Below are positions 1 through 13,774 of a DNA stretch of 64,000 nucleotides, piece after piece. The notes beneath the pieces are model-generated. The model did not search any database. It saw only the letters and a program-made list of their open reading frames with translations, and was not told the DNA's origin. The DNA is from Theropithecus gelada. Lineage: Eukaryota > Chordata > Mammalia > Primates > Cercopithecidae. The position numbers and the translations under genes are program-made. Numbering within the stretch: the first letter of the stretch is position 1; each line of letters opens with the position of its first letter. The stretch spans positions 70,955,624 to 71,019,623 of the forward strand of contig NC_037670.1 of NCBI RefSeq assembly GCF_003255815.1. The letters run 5' to 3'.

Positions 1-186
1 TGAGGAATGTGGGCAGCCTCCAGGAAACGGAAGAGGCAGGGAGCCTAGACTGTCTGGAAGAATGCAACCCCACCGGCCTATTGCAGACTTCTGACTTCCA
101 GAACTGTAAGATAATAAACCGTGTCTGTTGTTTTAAGCCACTCAGTTTGGGCTGTTCGTTGCAGCAGCAACAGGAAACTAATAGAC
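1..186 (+). repeat. MLT1-like (MaLR) LTR, 3' end, cut by window edge
   Basis: The stretch around 96-186, with CTTCCAGAACTGTAAGATAA, TTGTTTTAAGCCACTCAGTT and a terminal CAGGAAACTAATAGACA, matches the 3' end of MLT1-type MaLR LTRs as I recall the consensus. The upstream limit is beyond base 1. The short open frames here are not genes. Confidence 0.75.
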
Positions 187-1331
187 ACTGAAGAAGAGAT
201 TCAGTCACCTGTTGACTCAGTACTGTGCATCTGCTCTGCCAGCCACACTGCCCGGCCCAGCTGGACCTTGCCTCCTGGACGGAGAGACAGAAGGAGTTAT
301 AGAGAGTACTGCATGCTGCCATGAGAATAGAACTGGCACGCAGTAGAAAATGATGGGGCAAGGAGGTGCAGAGGGGGCTCGTTTTGATGGGGCATGAGTC
401 TAAGAAGGCCCCTCTGAGGAGCTGGAACCTGAATGTTAAAAAGGAAGTGGCCATTCTGAGCTCTGGAAGCCAAGGGTTCCAGGCAGGGGACACTGTGAGT
501 GCTGAACATGCAGAGGGGCTCGTGCTGTGACAGGAGGCAAAAGGATGCAGGACTCCCCTCCTCCACAGCCCTCCCCACTTTGATTTAAAGGAGGAGGCTG
601 TGGTGGCTCAGGTTTTCTTATCCCCGCAGTGGGAAAACCTCAGGAGAATCTTTTCATACCTTGATCTTGCCCGAGAGGGTTGAGGGTGTGCATGGGACGC
701 ATCCTTTCTCGTGGGCATTTTGTCTGTGACTCTCGACATCCGTGTGCTGTGCCCAGTCATCGCCTGTCCTCAGCCCCAGCACTCTGATGGCAATGTTCTG
801 AGAGCAGAGGAGCCTTGACTTCCAAATCTGTTAAGTGATACTGTGTCAGAGCTGAGAACTTTCTACTTTCGTCATCAAATTCTGAATTGGCTTTGTCATC
901 TGGAGTGGAGCAGCCCTCTTGCGCACAGTCCCTGGCAGGAGCGACAGCAGAAGGCTGAGGGCCAACCCTTCTGGGTCCAGACAAGCTGTCCCATACCCTG
1001 CCTTGGCCCAGGTCTGTGCATGAGGAGGAGGAGAGTGTTTCTGTTGCTGGCTTCTTTTGAGTAAGCCCTGAAGGCTCATGATCACCGTCCACTGTGTGTT
1101 CTCTCACAGCCCTTGCAGTCTAATCATTGATGTGGATTTTAGAGAACATTTATTCCCGTCACCTGGTTTTATCAGCAAAAAGGTGGGGGCCCTGAATGGG
1201 GACATGGCCAAAGTATGTCGAGAGCTTTCAGAACCCCTACCCCTGCTCCCTGAGGACAAGGAGGATCGTGGACCTAGGAAACTGCGGTGGGAATGCTGAG
1301 CCTTGTCTTTTGTAAGGACACCTCCTACATC

Positions 1332-1657
1332 TTTTTATTTTTTTATTTTTATTTATTGTTATTATTATTATTTTTGAGACAGAGTCTCGCTCTGTCACCC
1401 AGGCTGGAGTGCAGTGGTGCAATCTTGGCTCACCGCAATCTCCACCTCCCCAGTCCAAGCGATTCTCCTACCTCAGAGTCCTGTGCAGCTGGGATTACAG
1501 GTGTGTGCCATCACGCCCGGCTCGTTTTTGTATTTTTAGTAGAAACGAGGTTTCGCCATGTTGGTCAGGCTTGTCTCGAACTCCTGACCTCAAGTGAGCC
1601 ACCCGCCTCGGCCTCCCAAAGTGCTGGGATTACAGGTGTGAGCCACCGCGCCCAGCC
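1332..1657 (-). mobile_element. Alu, antisense
   Basis: Antisense Alu with poly-T/TTA-rich tail at 1332-1375, followed by the usual TTTGAGACAGAGTCTCGCTC start and ending GAGCCACCGCGCCCAGCC. It is flanked by a likely 11-bp target-site duplication (1321-1331 CCTCCTACATC and 1656-1666 CCTCCTGCATC, one mismatch). The 137-codon open frame through it is a common Alu by-product and not a gene. Confidence 0.95.
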
Positions 1658-2039
1658 TCCTGCATCATTCGAAAAATGTACTTCCCTTATCCGTCTGTGA
1701 ACGCCTGTGAGTTGCTTATGTATAAAATCAAGGGTGTATTTTGCTTTGTGAAATGTTTTTTGAATTGTCTCTATTTTTTAATTAAGTACTGACTTTTTAA
1801 ACCCCCAAATGTCATGTCTCCCAGAATTAGAAGTGTAAATGATCTTCAGGGACCCTCTCCCAACTCTGCCAGATAGTCTAGTCTCCTAGAACCCTGGAAA
1901 GGTGTGTGGAGATACATACAAAGTCTGTGTGCCATGGTAATTATATGTGAAGTGGGTTATTTTGGTTTTCGTTTATTTAATGAATAGAGTAACGTAGTTA
2001 CACTTAGTAATACTCATTCACCCAAAGGAAGGGGGGCTG

Positions 2040-2740
2040 TTAAATCATTGTGTTTTTTGATGAATGGCCTGTACACTGAAAAATAAATTGGACAAACTGG
2101 CATAGAGCTCAGTGAACATGAAATCAGCTATTAGAAGAAAGCTTGTGAACAAATTCTGAGGCAGATATGCATCTTTTGATTAATGCCCTATCAATCATCC
2201 ACACAGCTACCTTAGCTAAAATCTTGCCGTAATCATTCATGCTTGCTTTTGGAAACACTGGCAGCAACTATAACGCCACAGAAACGGAATATTATTACTG
2301 ATTTCTCCCTAACTTACTGGGAACAATGACTGTTTTCACCATGTTTCTGCTTTCCTTTATTAAAGAAATACAATGCAGAATGAAAGGAGAGTTCTTCAAA
2401 GCCTGGTGAAATTCTCCTAGGGTATTCTTAATGATATTCAGTCTGAAATGGGCAAGCTATTGTAATGTAAGGTTCTCTGTAGAAATAATAGTAATGTAAT
2501 CCCATTGAAGCTGCCTGTTATGGATTGTAGTCAAATAGGCAAAATGTAGAGTCACGTTAATGAACAGAGTATATCTTTGGAATTATTACTTAAAGTTGTT
2601 GAAATGGTTTGAATTTTGCTATTGTAATTATTTTATTCTCCGTTAATGCGCTTACCAGCCATAGTAATTAACCCACCAGATTGGAAATTTGCGTGAATTC
2701 TGACTTTGACATTACAAGAAACCCTGATTCTTTCTGGGTA
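2040..2740. promoter_or_regulatory. Candidate conserved intronic enhancer (intron 7)
   Basis: Repeat-free AT-rich block with several homeodomain-type cores and no transposon signature. Motifs include TTGATTAATGCC near 2177, AGTAATTAACCC near 2662 and TAATTATTTT near 2625. GLI3 introns are known to contain deeply conserved limb and neural enhancers. The assignment here rests on base composition and motifs only; no alignment was possible. Confidence 0.35.
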
Positions 2741-2879
2741 TTACACAGCAGGATAGGGAGAAATATATACATATATATAAAAATATTTTTTTACTGATTA
2801 TTTTTTTAAAAAGAAATTTCCATGGATGCAATTATTAGTTTTTCATGCATTTTTAAGCCATTGGCAAATTCCTTAAGAA

Positions 2880-3240
2880 CACTCTGTTCTTTTAAGAGGG
2901 TTTGATTCCAAAACCACGCTGGCACAAAGAATGATTTGGCATTGCCTGCTAGTCGAGAAATCTTTAGGTAATATCACTGCTTCCTCAGGACTTACTGTAG
3001 CCTGGGAAATAGTGTGGCATAATAAAGTAGTGACAGGCATTAGCATGCATAATGGGCTTTAATAGACATTAAATGCTGTTTAGCTAGAAGAGGGAGCAGT
3101 GCTCTCCCACTGGAATATTCCTCCATCGAAGCCCATTGATCACTGATTTCAGTGGGGAGAGGTTAATCCATCAGCTTCTGTAACCAGACGGCACTGATGG
3201 AAATTCTTTAGGTGGCATTCTGGATGAACCAAGCTTTCCA
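2880..3240. promoter_or_regulatory. Candidate conserved intronic element upstream of exon 8
   Basis: Complex, repeat-free sequence about 0.5-0.9 kb before exon 8, with motifs such as GCATTAGCATGCATAATGGG (3039-3058) and CCCATTGATCACTGATTTCA (3132-3151). It resembles conserved non-coding DNA in texture. Evidence is weak without a cross-species alignment. Confidence 0.3.
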
Positions 3241-3697
3241 TCTTTACAAACAAATGAGTGATATGACAAGCATGGTGTTCAAAACACATTTAACCAATTG
3301 ATTTTCTTTCCTCTTGTAATAAGATCTGGAGACATATGAAAGCGTGCGGTGTGAGCTAAGATTAAAGGAATTGCTCCATACACAGGAACATACGGAACTA
3401 AGAGCCAATAAAAGTCCTATAAAGCATGTAGTCACCCATTCTCTTTTTTTATATAAAGTTTGTTATTGCAATAAATAGTTATTATTGAGCTGATGCCTTT
3501 TATTTCTGTTTTTGCAGAATCTTGTTTCAGGTCTGCGTGTGTATGTGCACGCACATGCGTGTCTCATCTCAGTGCTCATCTTTCCCTTAGAAGTTTTCAA
3601 GATGCTTGGCAATAATCCTACCTTCTCATTTAAACAAATTTGATTTGGGATGGTAAAATTATAGATAGAAAGCTGCAGATCTTGTGTACTTGTCTGA

Positions 3698-4798
<1,101 letters not shown>

Positions 4799-4912
4799 AA
4801 CAAGCCCACGAGTGAGTCTGCAGTGAGCAGCACTGGTGACCCGATGCACAACAAGAGGTCCAAGATCAAACCCGATGAAGACCTCCCCAGCCCAGGGGCT
4901 CGGGGGCAGCAG
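4799..4912 (+). CDS. GLI3: GLI3 exon 9 (codons 415-452)
   Basis: In-frame exon of exactly 38 codons, starting with AAC (Asn415) after a CAG acceptor at 4796-4798 and ending with CAG (Gln452) before a GTAGGA donor. It encodes a hydrophilic, charged linker with a basic patch, NKRSKIKPDEDLPSPGARG, between the N-terminal repressor region and the zinc fingers. No domain is visible. The first base of the exon is phase 0 and its length is divisible by three, so skipping it would keep the reading frame. The preceding intron is only 840 bp. Confidence 0.97.
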
Positions 4913-5454
4913 GTAGGACACTCAGGGTGCACAGGCCAGTGTCCACTCCTCCCAAGATTGGTGTCTTTAAGCCAGCTCCCCCTTCCTTCCCAGTCCTGGT
5001 GTCTTTTCACAGCAGTTCCTTGTTTACTGCATTGTTGACCTTGGCCATACTCGACATGTACAAAAGGCTAGGTATAGAGTCACTAAATTGTTCTTCTAGC
5101 TCAGAAGCAAATGCAGTCCAGGAAGCCATGTGGGGCATAGCTTCTTGACAGGTTAGGCAGGTTAGGAGTATGGTCAGCTGTAGTTCATAGAGGAAATGGT
5201 TGCATTAATTTGTTGCTGGCCACAGGTGAGACCAGGCTTCAGTCCTCATCTGTGATCTTGAGCCTGAATTACTGAGCTCCTGGACCCAAGCCTGAGCTGT
5301 GGCAGATCTACTGATGGCTCCTATACCAATTGTGTTCTCATTTTTTCTTATTTTGCTACTTCCCACTTTCTAGGAGAGCCTGGCGAACCAGAAGGGATGA
5401 AAACACAACTAACCTAAGGCTAGTTAAATCCTGGCACTCAGCCCAAAACTCTGA

Positions 5455-5575
5455 AAGGAAAAGTGTAGGAATTTCAATCCGGACTCCGCCTCTAGTCACT
5501 TAAATTCTTTAGGCCTCAGTTTAAGGATGTATAGGTTATACCCGTAATATCATCTCATAGGACTCTCAGCCTGAC
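5455..5575 (+). repeat. MIR-like SINE remnant
   Basis: The segment ACTTAAATTCTTTAGGCCTC followed by AGTTTAAGGATGTATAGG resembles the MIR core (CTTAACCTCTCTGAGCCTCAGTTTCC...ATCTGTAAAATGGG) in the sense direction. It is heavily diverged. Confidence 0.5.
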
Positions 5576-6218
5576 ACAGGAAGGAGCTCCATGAATGCTA
5601 ATTCCCCAACATAGAGATTGGACAAGAGTCCAGCTGTCCAGAGAATCTGGACTTTGTTGTCATCAGGCTGCTTCAGCCCAAACCTCAGACTACTTGCCCA
5701 AATTTCCTTTTCAGCAAGAACGTGGAGGCTGGAGTAAATTGGTGTCACTGGTTCTGAAATGGATCTTTCCTCTTGCATATTGCCAGAGAGCAACTACCTT
5801 GCTGGTTACACTTCAATGCCTGCATACGGTTTTTATCATCTAGCCCTGGATTGGGACCTGAATCTACACAAGATGAATTCTTAAAATGACTTGGATTTGC
5901 ATTGCTGTGAAGCTGCCGCAGGAAGGACTGTGCCCCTGAGCTTTGATGCTGTGGCCCCTGGGCCCTGGGTAGTGAGCATATCCTTAGAGATCAGAGGTTG
6001 AATCGAGAGGACATTATCCCTATAAAGTCCACAAAAGTATCTCACACAGTCTCCAACAGCAGAGAAAACAGAATTAGAAATACTAGTAAACCATTTCCCT
6101 CAATTGCAAAATATAAGAAGAAACAAATTAACAGACCGAAAATAATTAAAACAACTAAACAAAATAGAAGTACCAATCTTTTGAGTAAAGATCTAATTTG
6201 ATTTATTGTCTTATGAGC

Positions 6219-6271
6219 TTTGTTTTGTTTGTTTTTGGTTTTGTTTTTGTTTGTTTGTTTGTTTTTTTAAG
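6219..6271 (+). repeat. (GTTT)n-like simple repeat
   Basis: T-rich tract of repeated GTTT/GTTTTT units (TTTGTTTGTTTTTGG and TTTGTTTGTTTGTTTTTTT). Confidence 0.9.
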
Positions 6272-6562
6272 ATGACATTTGGGTTTATTTTCAGCTCTGT
6301 AATCAGGGCAGCAAAGTTTGGCCTCAACTTTTAATCATCATTTTGACAGGCTGTTGCCTTGAATCACATGTTAAAACTCCCAGAGTGTATTTGGTAAATC
6401 TGAAAACGTGCACAGAAATGATTTTATTGTTTGACTTCTTCAATTCACAAAACCCTAGACCCAAATCTGAATCCAGTTTTTACTTTCTCTTCTTGTCTTC
6501 CCTCCCATTGTGTCTGATGCTTCCCCCTTCTCTGTTCCCTGCCCCCTACCCTCTTCTTTCAG

Positions 6563-6703
6563 GAACAGCCCGAAGGAACAACCCTTGTCAAGGAGGAAGG
6601 GGACAAAGATGAAAGCAAACAGGAGCCTGAAGTCATCTATGAGACAAACTGCCACTGGGAAGGCTGCACGAGGGAGTTCGACACCCAAGAGCAGCTTGTG
6701 CAC
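6563..6703 (+). CDS. GLI3: GLI3 exon 10 (codons 453-499), acidic linker and first half of zinc finger 1
   Basis: Forty-seven in-frame codons from GAA (Glu453) after a TTTCAG acceptor to CAC (His499) before a strong GTAAGT donor. The first 28 residues are a Glu/Lys/Asp-rich linker (LVKEEGDKDESKQEPE). Zinc finger 1 then starts, with its two cysteine ligands Cys482 and Cys487 in the pattern C-x4-C. In GLI proteins finger 1 contributes little base contact and packs against finger 2. Codon 488 is ACG (Thr) at 6668-6670. I recall Ala here in human GLI3 (GCG), which would be a G/A change at a CpG; see findings. The finger's histidine ligands are in exon 11, 44.8 kb downstream. Confidence 0.97.
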
Positions 6704-9479
6704 GTAAGTGGATGGTATTCAGAAACGGGGCTTTACAGCTCTGTGACCCTTTCCAGGGAGGTCGGCCTCTCTGACCCTGAGCTGAGTCAAGTTTCTTAGC
6801 GAGCGGCATTGCGAACTGGAGAGGGCTTTATGACTTTCTGAGAATAAAGAAAACTCGGAGCCACGGTGCTTGACCTGTTCAGTCAGCTAAAGCTGAGTGT
6901 AAAATTCAATAAAGTCTTCAATAGAGAGTGTAATGACTCTGATCCTGTAAGCCAGAAAACACTATTTTGAGTTAGCGACTTTGATGGTTATTGAGTAATA
7001 GTAAGCTGGACATGAATTATGATTAACCTTTTAACCAAGTTTGATTCCCCTTCCCAGGCCCGGTAACAATGGAAAAAACGTGGAGATGGGGAATTTCTTT
7101 TTTTCCTCTCCCAAACTCTCAAAGCCTAAGGAAGCTCCCATTATTTTAAGCCGCAGTTAGTACTCTAGATGAGCTAGGTAACATCATTTCTTGGTTTGAG
7201 GCCAGCCCTTGTGGGGTTAGTAGTTTCATGGAAAAAGTTATATGTGTTTTTAAATGTATTTAGTGATGGATGTTTTGGAAACTGCAGCATGGTCAGATTG
7301 AGAACCACACCTCCTCTTCCAAACCAGGTTCAGAACTTTTTACACACTCTTCTGCATATCATTTCAAATAATGCAGTGTGCACAAAGCCTTCTCCCCACC
7401 CCATGCCTGATTTGTGATACTCCCTTCCCAGTGCTTCACTGTTCTTGGCACTTTCTTGAAGACCAGTGGAGTTTTCCCTGGCAAATGGGACCAGGAGCGG
7501 CTGACGTGGAAGAACATTTAGATGATCAAGAATAAAAAGATGCAGGTGCTACAACCCCTGGCAGAAGCACAGGGTCCTGTTGAGGCATTAAGTGTGGCAG
7601 TTTTTCAAGCTTTTAATGTGATGAGAAATTGGACAAAGTAGCATTTGTTGCGGTTCTCCTCCTCCTGCTCTCTCTCTTTTTCTGTCTCCACTTTCTCTTC
7701 CATGATCCATTCTTCTTTTTACAGTAACTGTATTTTTAGGCAATTCATGTTTTTTGATAACTAACATTTAGATTAAGCACTAAAATTTTGAGTCCCTCTT
7801 ACATCCCACACGTTTCATAGGCAGTGTGATCTTTTAATGTGTGTCTCCTGCAACTCGGCACATCCTATATAATATATTCCACGCATTGCAGTTACATTAT
7901 AGTGTTAAGCACACAGGGTGCCAGATTTTGAGCTCTGTTCTGTACAGAATGTTTTGAGGATTTTACATAGTGTCGCCAGGGTTCCTCTCCTCCATTGCTT
8001 TTTAAATCATGTCTCCTGGTAATTGTATACAAAGAATTATAGATTTCTGAGCACAGAAAAAAAAAAAAAAAAGTCAAATGTTTTTAATTAAGGTATATTT
8101 CCAGAATTTTTCCATGAACTTAATTTGATTCTTTTTCTTTAATTTGATGCAAGTGTTCTTTTTAAGCCAAGCCTGACTTAATGGCCATTTATTCTTGCTG
8201 ACTGTTTAATGGAAATCACAAAGACATTGGAATACCAAGGGGGAGAAAAGTTTGGCATTTTTGTTTTAGTATGGGGAAATACTCCCAAAGAGTAGCATAT
8301 GCTATGTGTATCCTTAGTGATATAATGAATGATCAACAAACATGAAGAGAATTGTTTGTGCAAAACCTGCTATCATAGAAGAGATGTTGGCAGGATGTCT
8401 TGCTTTTTAAAATATCCTGAAGGTGACACAGTCTCATGGTGCTGTTTTGGAGGGGAAGTCATTGTAGTTTGCAAGGAATGTTGGATACTGGTTCAGTCGT
8501 TACCAAATCAGGAATGAAATAAGAGCTTATTCTAAGTCTGCATTTAAAATGAATTGTGCTCCTCATAAGAGGCAGGGTTTGAAGTAATATTTTTTGGAGT
8601 GCAGTAGTAGCTTAACCCTTTCACAGCCTAAATACAGTAATGTGAAAGCTTTTAAAAGATGGTGAAATTGCAGGTATTTGAATTTAATTTCGGTGGCCAG
8701 TGGTCTCAATGATGTTTTAATAGAGAGATCTGAGTAGTTTTAAAGGAAGGCTGCTTAAAACTACCAACTAAATGACCAGCATGTTGTCTGTTTTATCAAA
8801 ATGGTCTTTAAAAAATATGAATGCGCACATATACAGTGGAATATTTTAATTCCAGATTAACCAGAAGAAATTCATGTCAGGATTAGAAGAAAATCCAATA
8901 TATTACCTTTATGATATTAATTTTAGTCTGAGACAAATTATATGAGTAAATAAACTTAATTAAATGAATTAAGAATTTTAATTTACCACAACATAAATAA
9001 GAATACTAGTTTGTATCACTTATTTTCTGCCTTTTTACTTACTGTCTGAGGTGCAGGATCCCCAAGTTTGCATGTTTAAATTGATTCTACATTGCATGAC
9101 ATGCGTGTACTTTCTTACTCATGAGTATATCTGGCAGCAGTAGTGGTGGCCTGTTATAGAGTAGGTAGGTGCTTTGTATTATGTTGATTGAAGGAATAGC
9201 TACTTCAAGTCCACCTAATTACTTTGGTGGTAGAATAAATACCAGTTGCAAAAACTACTTTTTTACAGAGGGAAGCATTAACAGTTTCCATTCCTGTGAC
9301 TTTCCTTGGAGAGAGGACATTTTGTGAATTAGTTGAATTTTCATGCCACATACAACCAAGAGGCAAGGTGTTAAACCATTCTGATGCTCTGCCTTATTTA
9401 TAGCCGTGACCCATTCTTTTTCCCCTTCTTACAGTTAATAGAAAGATTCATGATTCTTCATGGTTGTCTATCTAGTGTC

Positions 9480-9990
9480 TGACAGTCCCGACTGCCTGCT
9501 AAAGCAAGTCACTATCTATAATTGATATCCTTCCGGGGAATAGGGTGCTGGCTGCAATTGAAGGGCTTTGCTGAAAGCTCTTAAATCCTGACAAGTTCTC
9601 CCCTTGTTCTGGTTCAGTCGTTGAGCTGCACGGTTGGAATTCCGGAGTTATTTGAACTTGGTGCAAAAGGGAGACATGTGTTTCACATTAGCAAATCACA
9701 AAGTTGAAGAAGAGAATTAGAAACTCGGCTGACTTTGCCCGCCAGGTAGTCTCATTTCCACTGTAATGCACTCCATGTACTCTTGAAAAGATTACCTCGT
9801 CCATTACTATCTGAACAGATGGGCTAAATATTAGCCCTTCCCTTCTCTTCTCCTTTATTTCAAGCCCCTCTCCTTCACCAATTATGTGTTTATTCTAGGT
9901 TTGCTGCTGGGTCTTTATCACAGGGATGTTTAATTAATTTCTCTTCCCAGCAAGATAATTACAATTGGGCTTAGTTACTCTCAAGCTAGT
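9480..9990. promoter_or_regulatory. Candidate conserved intronic enhancer (intron 10)
   Basis: Repeat-free block with a dense mix of developmental motifs: GTTTAATTAATTTCTC near 9929, AGATAATTACAATTGGGC near 9954, ATCTATAATTGATATCC near 9514, and GCTAAATATTAGCCC near 9822. The texture, moderate GC with complex sequence between ordinary intronic flanks, is typical of GLI3 conserved non-coding elements. Function is inferred only. Confidence 0.4.
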
Positions 9991-12900
9991 ATTAAATTTG
10001 TCATAAATTTACTTCTGTGACCAGAAGCTAAGAAGATAGATGCGTGTTTTTGTTAGCTGTGTTCTTGTTGTGCTTCGTCCCTTTATTGGTGTCAGTTAAA
10101 ATTGAAGGAAACAAAAAAGCAAGAGAAATATATAGAACAAAAATTAATTCTAAGTACGTTGAAGACTGAACTTATTATTGATTTGCCAAGATGCAGGTAT
10201 TTTCTTTTGCCATTTGAAAGACACACATTCTAACATCTCAAAATGAGTTGAAAGTCCATATTTTTCTTCAATTTTAAATTAACCAGACTTTTTTTGTTGT
10301 TGAGCATTATAAAAGGTGTGAATCATAACTTCAGATGTGTTTCTGAGAGTTGTAGTGTATCCATTTTCAAAGTGTTATTTGGTTTTGCTTTCTGTTTAAG
10401 CTGTTTGGTTTGTGCTGATGTTATTTGGTTTAGCTTGTGTTATTATGCAAAGCAGCTCAGCCCAGCTTCTTCCAAGGAGGAAGGACACTTTCTGTCTACA
10501 CAGAGATTCATTTCCCTCTTGTTTTAATTTTGTCCTAGAAGTAAGTTCCATCTTTGACTCTTTGATGTTTGAGATGTCTGAAATATGCACAGCCTGCAGC
10601 ACACGTCAGTCTCAGGTTCTCTGAAACCTGTACACTTTTGTTGTGCATGACGTTGTATATACCACCTATGTTTTGAGAGGCTTTCTAAGAGGAGGAAAAG
10701 GAATAAACATAAATAACTTTTATCTCAGTGTGGAGTCATTACTGCTGAGTGGCTGGTTATGCTTGAAAACATCAGTGCTGAGATTGGAAGAATAATAGTA
10801 TCATCACCATACTTCATGTCCACCTGTTTGCTGTAACTCTGCAACTCTTCGCTCTCAATTTCAACAATCCAACTCCCTATTTCTGTGTAAGAAATAACAC
10901 ATGTAATATTCTCCCCAAAGGTCTTTAAAAAGTCAAATGATTTTTCAAGTTTTATTCGCCAGCCCAATCCCCAGCGGCATGACCCTGCAGGGCCCTTGGC
11001 AATTGCACTGGGGGAGGTTGTCTTCTCCCTGTGGAGCAGAACCACAGAGAACGTGAGATGTATTTCTGTTAGCACCCAGCTTCAACTGGGTGGCATTTAA
11101 GTCTCTGTAATCCTCCATTTGTCTCCTTTAAACATAGTGTCAGAAATTCACCTTTTTGTAGAGTGATTAACCACCTACTTGGATTTTAAAATGCTTTCAT
11201 ATGCTGTGAATTTTGATGTCTAAAAGCATGCTGAAGTTTCCTTTATCAGAAGAATACAGTCATAATCACCTTTGCTGCCATTTGGAAACAAATTCTATAC
11301 ATCAGCAGCATGAAAATGAGGGGCTTTCTTTTTAATATAGAGATTTAGATATAAAGAAAGCACATCTAATTTGTGAAGAATTGATGTGTCTGTAGAAACG
11401 CAAGGAAGAGTTAGGATGTGAAGACATTCTTTTCACATTAATACCATGATCCTAAATTTGCATTTTAAATGTTTCCCATATAATTTTGATCCCTTTGCTA
11501 AAGTTGCATTGTCTATCCTTACCTAAGAGAAAATTGAGTTTAAGATGTGATAGAGGTCTCAGATATGAGGCAGAAATTAGTTTTGTGTGCACATAAAACA
11601 TAAAACGAATGAGTGGAGATTCTGATCTTATTTTCCCTACATGGAGCTGCTAGTTAATTTGGTTACTCTAATTATTTGGAAACACGGCATATAAAATATA
11701 GACTAAGTACTACAAACTTCAAAGCCATCTTTTGACAATTTTGCCTTAAGGGTCACGTTCTCTTTAAAGTTGCTGACTAAATTGCACCTGCAGAAATTGT
11801 TCCCATAAAGAGACACTCAAGAGATCAGATCGAGTGCGAGGGTGTGTGAGGACTGTGTGGTCCACCAGCCAGAGCCCCCCAGGCCCAGCTGGGATTCTGA
11901 GTGGCAGCCCCATCTCTGCCCTGCCTCTTGGGATGACCTCCTTCGAACCATTTGACCCCTTAGAACGTTATTTTCTCACTTATCATACTGTGAAACAGCC
12001 GTGAAAATAAACACTGTCCCCAACGTCCAAGGCCAAGCAGAGATCACATGCAGTAGGTCTAATGAGAAGCAGACAGAGGGTCTCGAAGAGGTCACTCCGT
12101 CTCTCGTTGTTTTATGTGTGTGTTTCGCTGGGTTGAGTGGGGGAGGAGAATGCGGTGGCACTGTTGGTTTCTGTGACTTATTTTATATTAATTGTTGCTA
12201 AACTGGGATGTACACTAGACTGAAGGCAAGAGACTTCCTTTTTCTTCTGCAGTGTGTATCTGCTCAATAAGACCTGGCCAAGACATCTTGCCTCGTTCAA
12301 CCTTGGTTTTAGTCAAAGAAAGCAAAAGGTTTGAACTGGATAGTCCTTAGGATGGCAAACAGATTCTCTCTCAAGTGCCAGCTTGCTGGCTGGCAGCCAC
12401 CGGGAGTGCTGTGCAGAGTCCCCCTCCCCTTTCAGCCTGGGAGGAAGTTTGGGGTGGGCTGGGAGTGGGGAGGCTGTGAACAGTTATGGGTGACTGCCCC
12501 CAGGTGGAGTTTAGGAGGCACCATGTATTAGTTACTTTCTTAATTCATTCATTCGTTGTATACTCCCTGAAATATTTCATCAAAATCTTCCTCCGAGTAA
12601 CTGTTTCTGCCATCTGGGGAACATTTTCCTATTGAAAGCTTTTTAGCTGGTTCTCAATGATACTTTAGGTGAGATTCTAGATTCTGCCAAAAATTAGTGC
12701 CCTGGAATATTCTGTATGGATCCATTCCAGACAAGTGGGAATGGTGGTCACTTTGGACTGGGCTGCATACCTCATTTGAATATACTTGCCTATAGCAGAT
12801 GTTGCTGGCATAATGTATTCTCCTGTTTATTAGGAAAAGTATAAGCCAACATTAGTGGATCAGCCATTTGCTCAACAGCTCTTGATGAGATGTGCAGAGA

Positions 12901-13207
12901 GCCCTGGCAGGCGCTGCATGGGCTGGAGACAGCCCATGTGGTACCCACAGCCCCAGCTTTGTGGTGGGCACATGATTTACACCCTCAAGAACTGGACAGT
13001 CTAACTGTGAGGGGGAGATAAGGAAACATAGAGGCATAGTGAACAACATGAGGCAAAACATAATGAAGCCATAATTGTGTATTGTGACTATGGGCTGAGA
13101 GAGGGAGGAGTACAGAGGGATGCTAGAAAAGACTCCTAGGAAACAGGTGGAAAATATGGTTAGAGTCAAAGTAAATCATACAGGTAAACTTTTGAGGCCT
13201 GATGAAA

Positions 13208-13240
13208 TGATGATGATGATGGTGATGATAATGATGATTT
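13208..13240 (+). repeat. (GAT)n-like microsatellite
   Basis: Imperfect trinucleotide repeat, GATGATGATGATGGTGATGA followed by TAATGATGATTTG. Confidence 0.9.
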
Positions 13241-13774
13241 GAGAAGAATTAGCACCTGATTTGAAAGAACACTTTTGTTTCCCATCGTTACCCAGTGGCA
13301 GTACAATGTGAATGTGTTTCAAAGTGGACCAACCTGGGTTCACAGCCTGCTCTGCTTCCAACAAAAATAGTAACGTTTACCACATAAAACGGTGAGGGAA
13401 TTAGCTAAAAAAGTTATACTCAATAAAATGTTAGTGATTCTGCTTATAAGAGAGAAAAATGTAAAGATATGTAGAGGCTGCTATGTCCATGCATGTCACG
13501 TATAAAAGCAGGGGTTAGGTTAATATTCAGACAGTGCTGGGGTTGGTATGTCAGCATGAAATTAGTAATTGCAAAAAGATGTCGATAAGCCCCCAGTTCA
13601 TGAAACACTGCGAGAGAAGAACTGGAGGGGCCTCTGGGTTCGTTCCTTCCATTGCAGGTTCTTCTTCCTTGTGTGTTTCTGCGGTGTGGAGATTCCATCT
13701 CTCCTGTTCATGTGTCTTCGTGTCCTGATATCCTTCTGGAAATTTTCTTCAGTGGTTACACCAAACCAAGATTT

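Larger units (their letters stand above)
4913..6562 (+). other. GLI3: GLI3 intron 9 (1650 bp)
   Basis: Intron between exons 9 and 10. It holds a MIR-like remnant near 5455-5575 and a (GTTT)n-type tract at 6219-6271. The region 5580-6215 contains nothing I can name. Confidence 0.95.

Noticed and set aside
1287..1700. 137-codon open frame
   Set aside because: Read through an antisense Alu; this is a standard Alu artefact.
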